33,226 nt of DNA from CAYQLK01 sp964426075. Lineage in GTDB: Bacteria > Patescibacteriota > Microgenomatia > CAYQLK01. Positions 31,615 to 33,226 of the stretch are shown here, in pieces (positions within the stretch are counted from its first letter, which is position 1; the number at the start of each line of letters is the position of its first letter). The notes under the pieces are model-generated. The model was not told the DNA's origin, did not search any database, and saw only the letters and a list, made by a program, of their open reading frames with translations. Location of the stretch: the NCBI GenBank assembly GCA_964426075.1, contig CAYROP010000008.1, forward strand, positions 1 through 33,226, read 5' to 3'. A program made the position numbers and the translations under genes.

Positions 31615-32547
31615 ATGTTAATTGCAATTCTTAAATCAGTACGCCCAAGACAATGGTTAAAAAACTTTTCACTTTTTGCGCCAATTGTATTTGAGGGAAC
31701 TTTGTTTTCAGAAGGAAATATTTTAAGACTAGTTTATGGTTTTTTTGTGTTTTGTATTTTGGCATCTTCAATATATCTATTAAACGATATTGTAGATATT
31801 GAGCTTGATAGACAACACCCATTTAAGAAATTTAGGCCTATTGCAAAAGGAAGTTTACCTGTTCCAATAGCTTTATTTTTATCTACTATTGGAATAGCTT
31901 TTGTCCTTATTTTTGGGTATATTTTATCTCCATATTTTTTGGTTGCCTGCTTACTTTATTTAGGACTTCAACTGGCTTATACCTTTTACTTGAAAAATCA
32001 AATTTTGTTAGATGTGATGGTTATAGCTTCTGGATTTTTGGTTAGAGTTTATGCAGGTGCATTAATTGTTGAAGCTCACGTTACTGTTTGGTTTTTACTA
32101 GCAGTACTTTGTCTATCTTTATTTTTGGCAATTGGAAAACGGCGCTCTGAACGAACTTTATTATCGGGAGCAACTAAAATTGACGACGTAAGAAAAACAT
32201 TAAAAGGATATCCAAATAGCCTGCTTGACAGTTTGACAATTATGTTTGCAACTGCAACTTGGCTTTCATACGCAATGTTTACTTTTTTACAACCACCAGT
32301 GTCGGCTGACATAAAACAGTCATTACCTTTTTTGACTAATTATTTACCAGAAACATTAACAAACACATCAAAATGGCTAATGATTACGATACCTTTTGTT
32401 ATTTATGGCGTGATGAGGTATCTGTATATTATTTATGAAAAACGTGAAGGAGAATCACCAGAAAGGGTTATGCTTTCTGACAAACCGATTTTAATTACGA
32501 TAATTTTATGGATTATTACAGTTTTAACTATAATTTATGCGATTTAG
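31615..32547 (+). CDS. UbiA-family prenyltransferase, decaprenyl-phosphate phosphoribosyltransferase-like
   Basis: The 310-aa product has about nine helices. SVRPRQWLKNFSLFAPIVF at 8-26 and NDIVDIELDRQHP at 57-69 (D58, D61, D65) followed by RPIAKG are hallmarks of the DPPR synthase branch of UbiA, which joins phosphoribosyl pyrophosphate to polyprenyl phosphate. A second acidic/aromatic motif, DVMVIASGFLVRVYAGA, follows. The product would be a lipid-linked pentose usable by GT-C enzymes such as that at 28591. No epimerase pair (DprE1/DprE2) is in the window. Its TAG overlaps the stop of the convergent PEGA gene. Confidence 0.9.
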   Translation: MLIAILKSVRPRQWLKNFSLFAPIVFEGTLFSEGNILRLVYGFFVFCILASSIYLLNDIVDIELDRQHPFKKFRPIAKGSLPVPIALFLSTIGIAFVLIFGYILSPYFLVACLLYLGLQLAYTFYLKNQILLDVMVIASGFLVRVYAGALIVEAHVTVWFLLAVLCLSLFLAIGKRRSERTLLSGATKIDDVRKTLKGYPNSLLDSLTIMFATATWLSYAMFTFLQPPVSADIKQSLPFLTNYLPETLTNTSKWLMITIPFVIYGVMRYLYIIYEKREGESPERVMLSDKPILITIILWIITVLTIIYAI

Positions 32548-33226
32548 AGGTTCTGTATATACTCACTTGATACCCAGCCTGTTGTTAATTCGTCGATTTT
32601 AATCTGTACAAAATTATTGTTAAGGTCTAGAACTTCAAATTCCTGTCCTGGTTGGACTTGAGTGATTTCTGTGGAGTTAATGTCAGGATTTTCTCTAACT
32701 CTTAGAAACCCTGTGGGGCTTTCCTTAATGACAATTCTTGGTAAGGGGTTAGTTTTTGGACTATCGAGTATGGCGAGTTGAGAATTAACAATAACTGAGT
32801 AGTTTGCCTGGATATGAACCCTTATAGACCTTTCAATAAAGCCTTCTTTTTTAATTGTAACCCTGTGGTCTCCAAGGCTGAGATTATCAATATTGATTGG
32901 TGTATTTCCTTTAAATTCGCCATCGATAAACACATGCGAAACAGTTGGAAATGATATCACCTTAAGACCATTTGATCCTTTTGCAAGACTAACTGTTTCA
33001 CCTTGTGATTTCTGATCTTCTAATGAAAATTGTCTATTGATAATACTAAGTGTGTTAGGAAGTAATTTTAACTCTTCGACGTGACCGCCGGAGTTGGTCT
33101 GAATATTGATTTGATAGGTTTGATTAGCTGAGAGTTGATCGGAAAAAAAGGGTGTTTGTCCAAAGTCTGTTCCGTTAATAATAATTTTAGCTTGCGGATC
33201 GGAAGTTATTTGAAGCGAGGCTTTTG
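32544..33226 (-). CDS. PEGA-domain and SH3-like protein (partial, 5' end outside window)
   Basis: The frame stays open from the window edge down to the TAA at 32546-32544, so the GTG at 32960 is internal and the gene is longer than 227 codons. From N to C: a PEGA-type repeat (ASLQITSDPQAKIIINGTDFG onward), a second PEGA repeat (FPTVSHVFIDGEFKGNTPINI, then GDHRVTIKKEGF), and a C-terminal bacterial SH3 domain (GFLRVRENPDINSTEI, QPGQEFEVLD, GWVSSEYIQNL). PEGA repeats are extracellular surface modules, and SH3 domains bind peptidoglycan peptides, so it is probably a secreted wall-binding protein; a signal peptide or membrane anchor would lie outside. Stop codons of this gene and the UbiA gene overlap. 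Confidence 0.85.
   Translation of the reverse strand, partial: KASLQITSDPQAKIIINGTDFGQTPFFSDQLSANQTYQINIQTNSGGHVEELKLLPNTLSIINRQFSLEDQKSQGETVSLAKGSNGLKVISFPTVSHVFIDGEFKGNTPINIDNLSLGDHRVTIKKEGFIERSIRVHIQANYSVIVNSQLAILDSPKTNPLPRIVIKESPTGFLRVRENPDINSTEITQVQPGQEFEVLDLNNNFVQIKIDELTTGWVSSEYIQNL

Noticed and set aside
32544..32960. PEGA/SH3 gene starting at GTG 32960
   Set aside because: The frame is open upstream to the window edge and encodes another PEGA repeat, so the gene is partial, not short.

Overview
The window looks like chromosome of a small-genome, AT-rich bacterium of the Candidate Phyla Radiation (Patescibacteria), perhaps the Microgenomates/Katanobacteria side; that placement is inference from gene content and trimmed protein lengths (HrcA 243 aa, thioredoxin 88 aa, TPI 220 aa, MetG 468 aa without a C-terminal tRNA-binding domain). 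TAA, TAG and TGA all act as stops, so nothing suggests a recoded UGA. No rRNA, tRNA, CRISPR array, transposase or phage gene was seen.

Layout. 1-1205 (minus): partial grpE and hrcA behind a near-perfect CIRCE operator inside a sigma70-type promoter. 1473-4388 (minus): three compact transcription units of unrecognised proteins plus one PHP-domain phosphoesterase, GC-richer than their surroundings, with classical promoters, Shine-Dalgarno (SD) sites and hairpin terminators. 4468-8423: lepA and murJ on the minus strand, with a small SD-led plus-strand unit between them. 8424-9273: rpsT with an unusual duplicated leader, then a 76-aa LPNTG mini-protein. 9357-11499 (minus): trxA-tpiA-LCP operon. 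11528-16356 (plus): UvrD/PcrA helicase, FemAB-type aminoacyltransferase, large polytopic membrane protein. 16444-17456 (minus): another GC-rich SD-led operon of three unknown small proteins, one of 48 aa. 17554-20439 (minus): a 961-aa helicase-nuclease with an AddB-like Fe-S nuclease domain, divergent from rmuC. 21620-22495: two small membrane-anchored proteins. 22597-32547 (plus): envelope run with class A PBP, metG, tatD, GT2 and GT39-like glycosyltransferases, a WecA/MraY-family transferase and a decaprenyl-phosphate phosphoribosyltransferase-like UbiA protein. 32544-33226 (minus): a partial PEGA/SH3 protein.

How it works together. Most of the window serves the cell envelope: lipid II flipping (MurJ), peptidoglycan polymerisation (PBP), peptide bridge modification (FemAB), polymer attachment (LCP), undecaprenyl-linked glycan initiation (WecA family), a prenyl-phosphate pentose donor (UbiA family) and GT-C/GT2 transferases. 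A second theme is DNA maintenance (UvrD, helicase-nuclease, RmuC), a third is protein homeostasis (HrcA/GrpE, LepA, S20, MetG, thioredoxin).

The most interesting pattern is a split in expression signals. Housekeeping genes almost never have an SD; several have a -10 hexamer only about 7-12 nt before the start codon (leaderless-type) or an extended -10 of the form TGCTANAAT. The orphan GC-richer units carry SDs, and several also have -35/-10 promoters with exactly 17-nt spacing and dedicated terminators, two or three of which share nearly the same sequence. The rpsT leader (24-nt perfect direct repeat over the start site plus a 10-nt sequence exactly complementary to the rpsT start) is the best candidate for an undescribed regulatory device.
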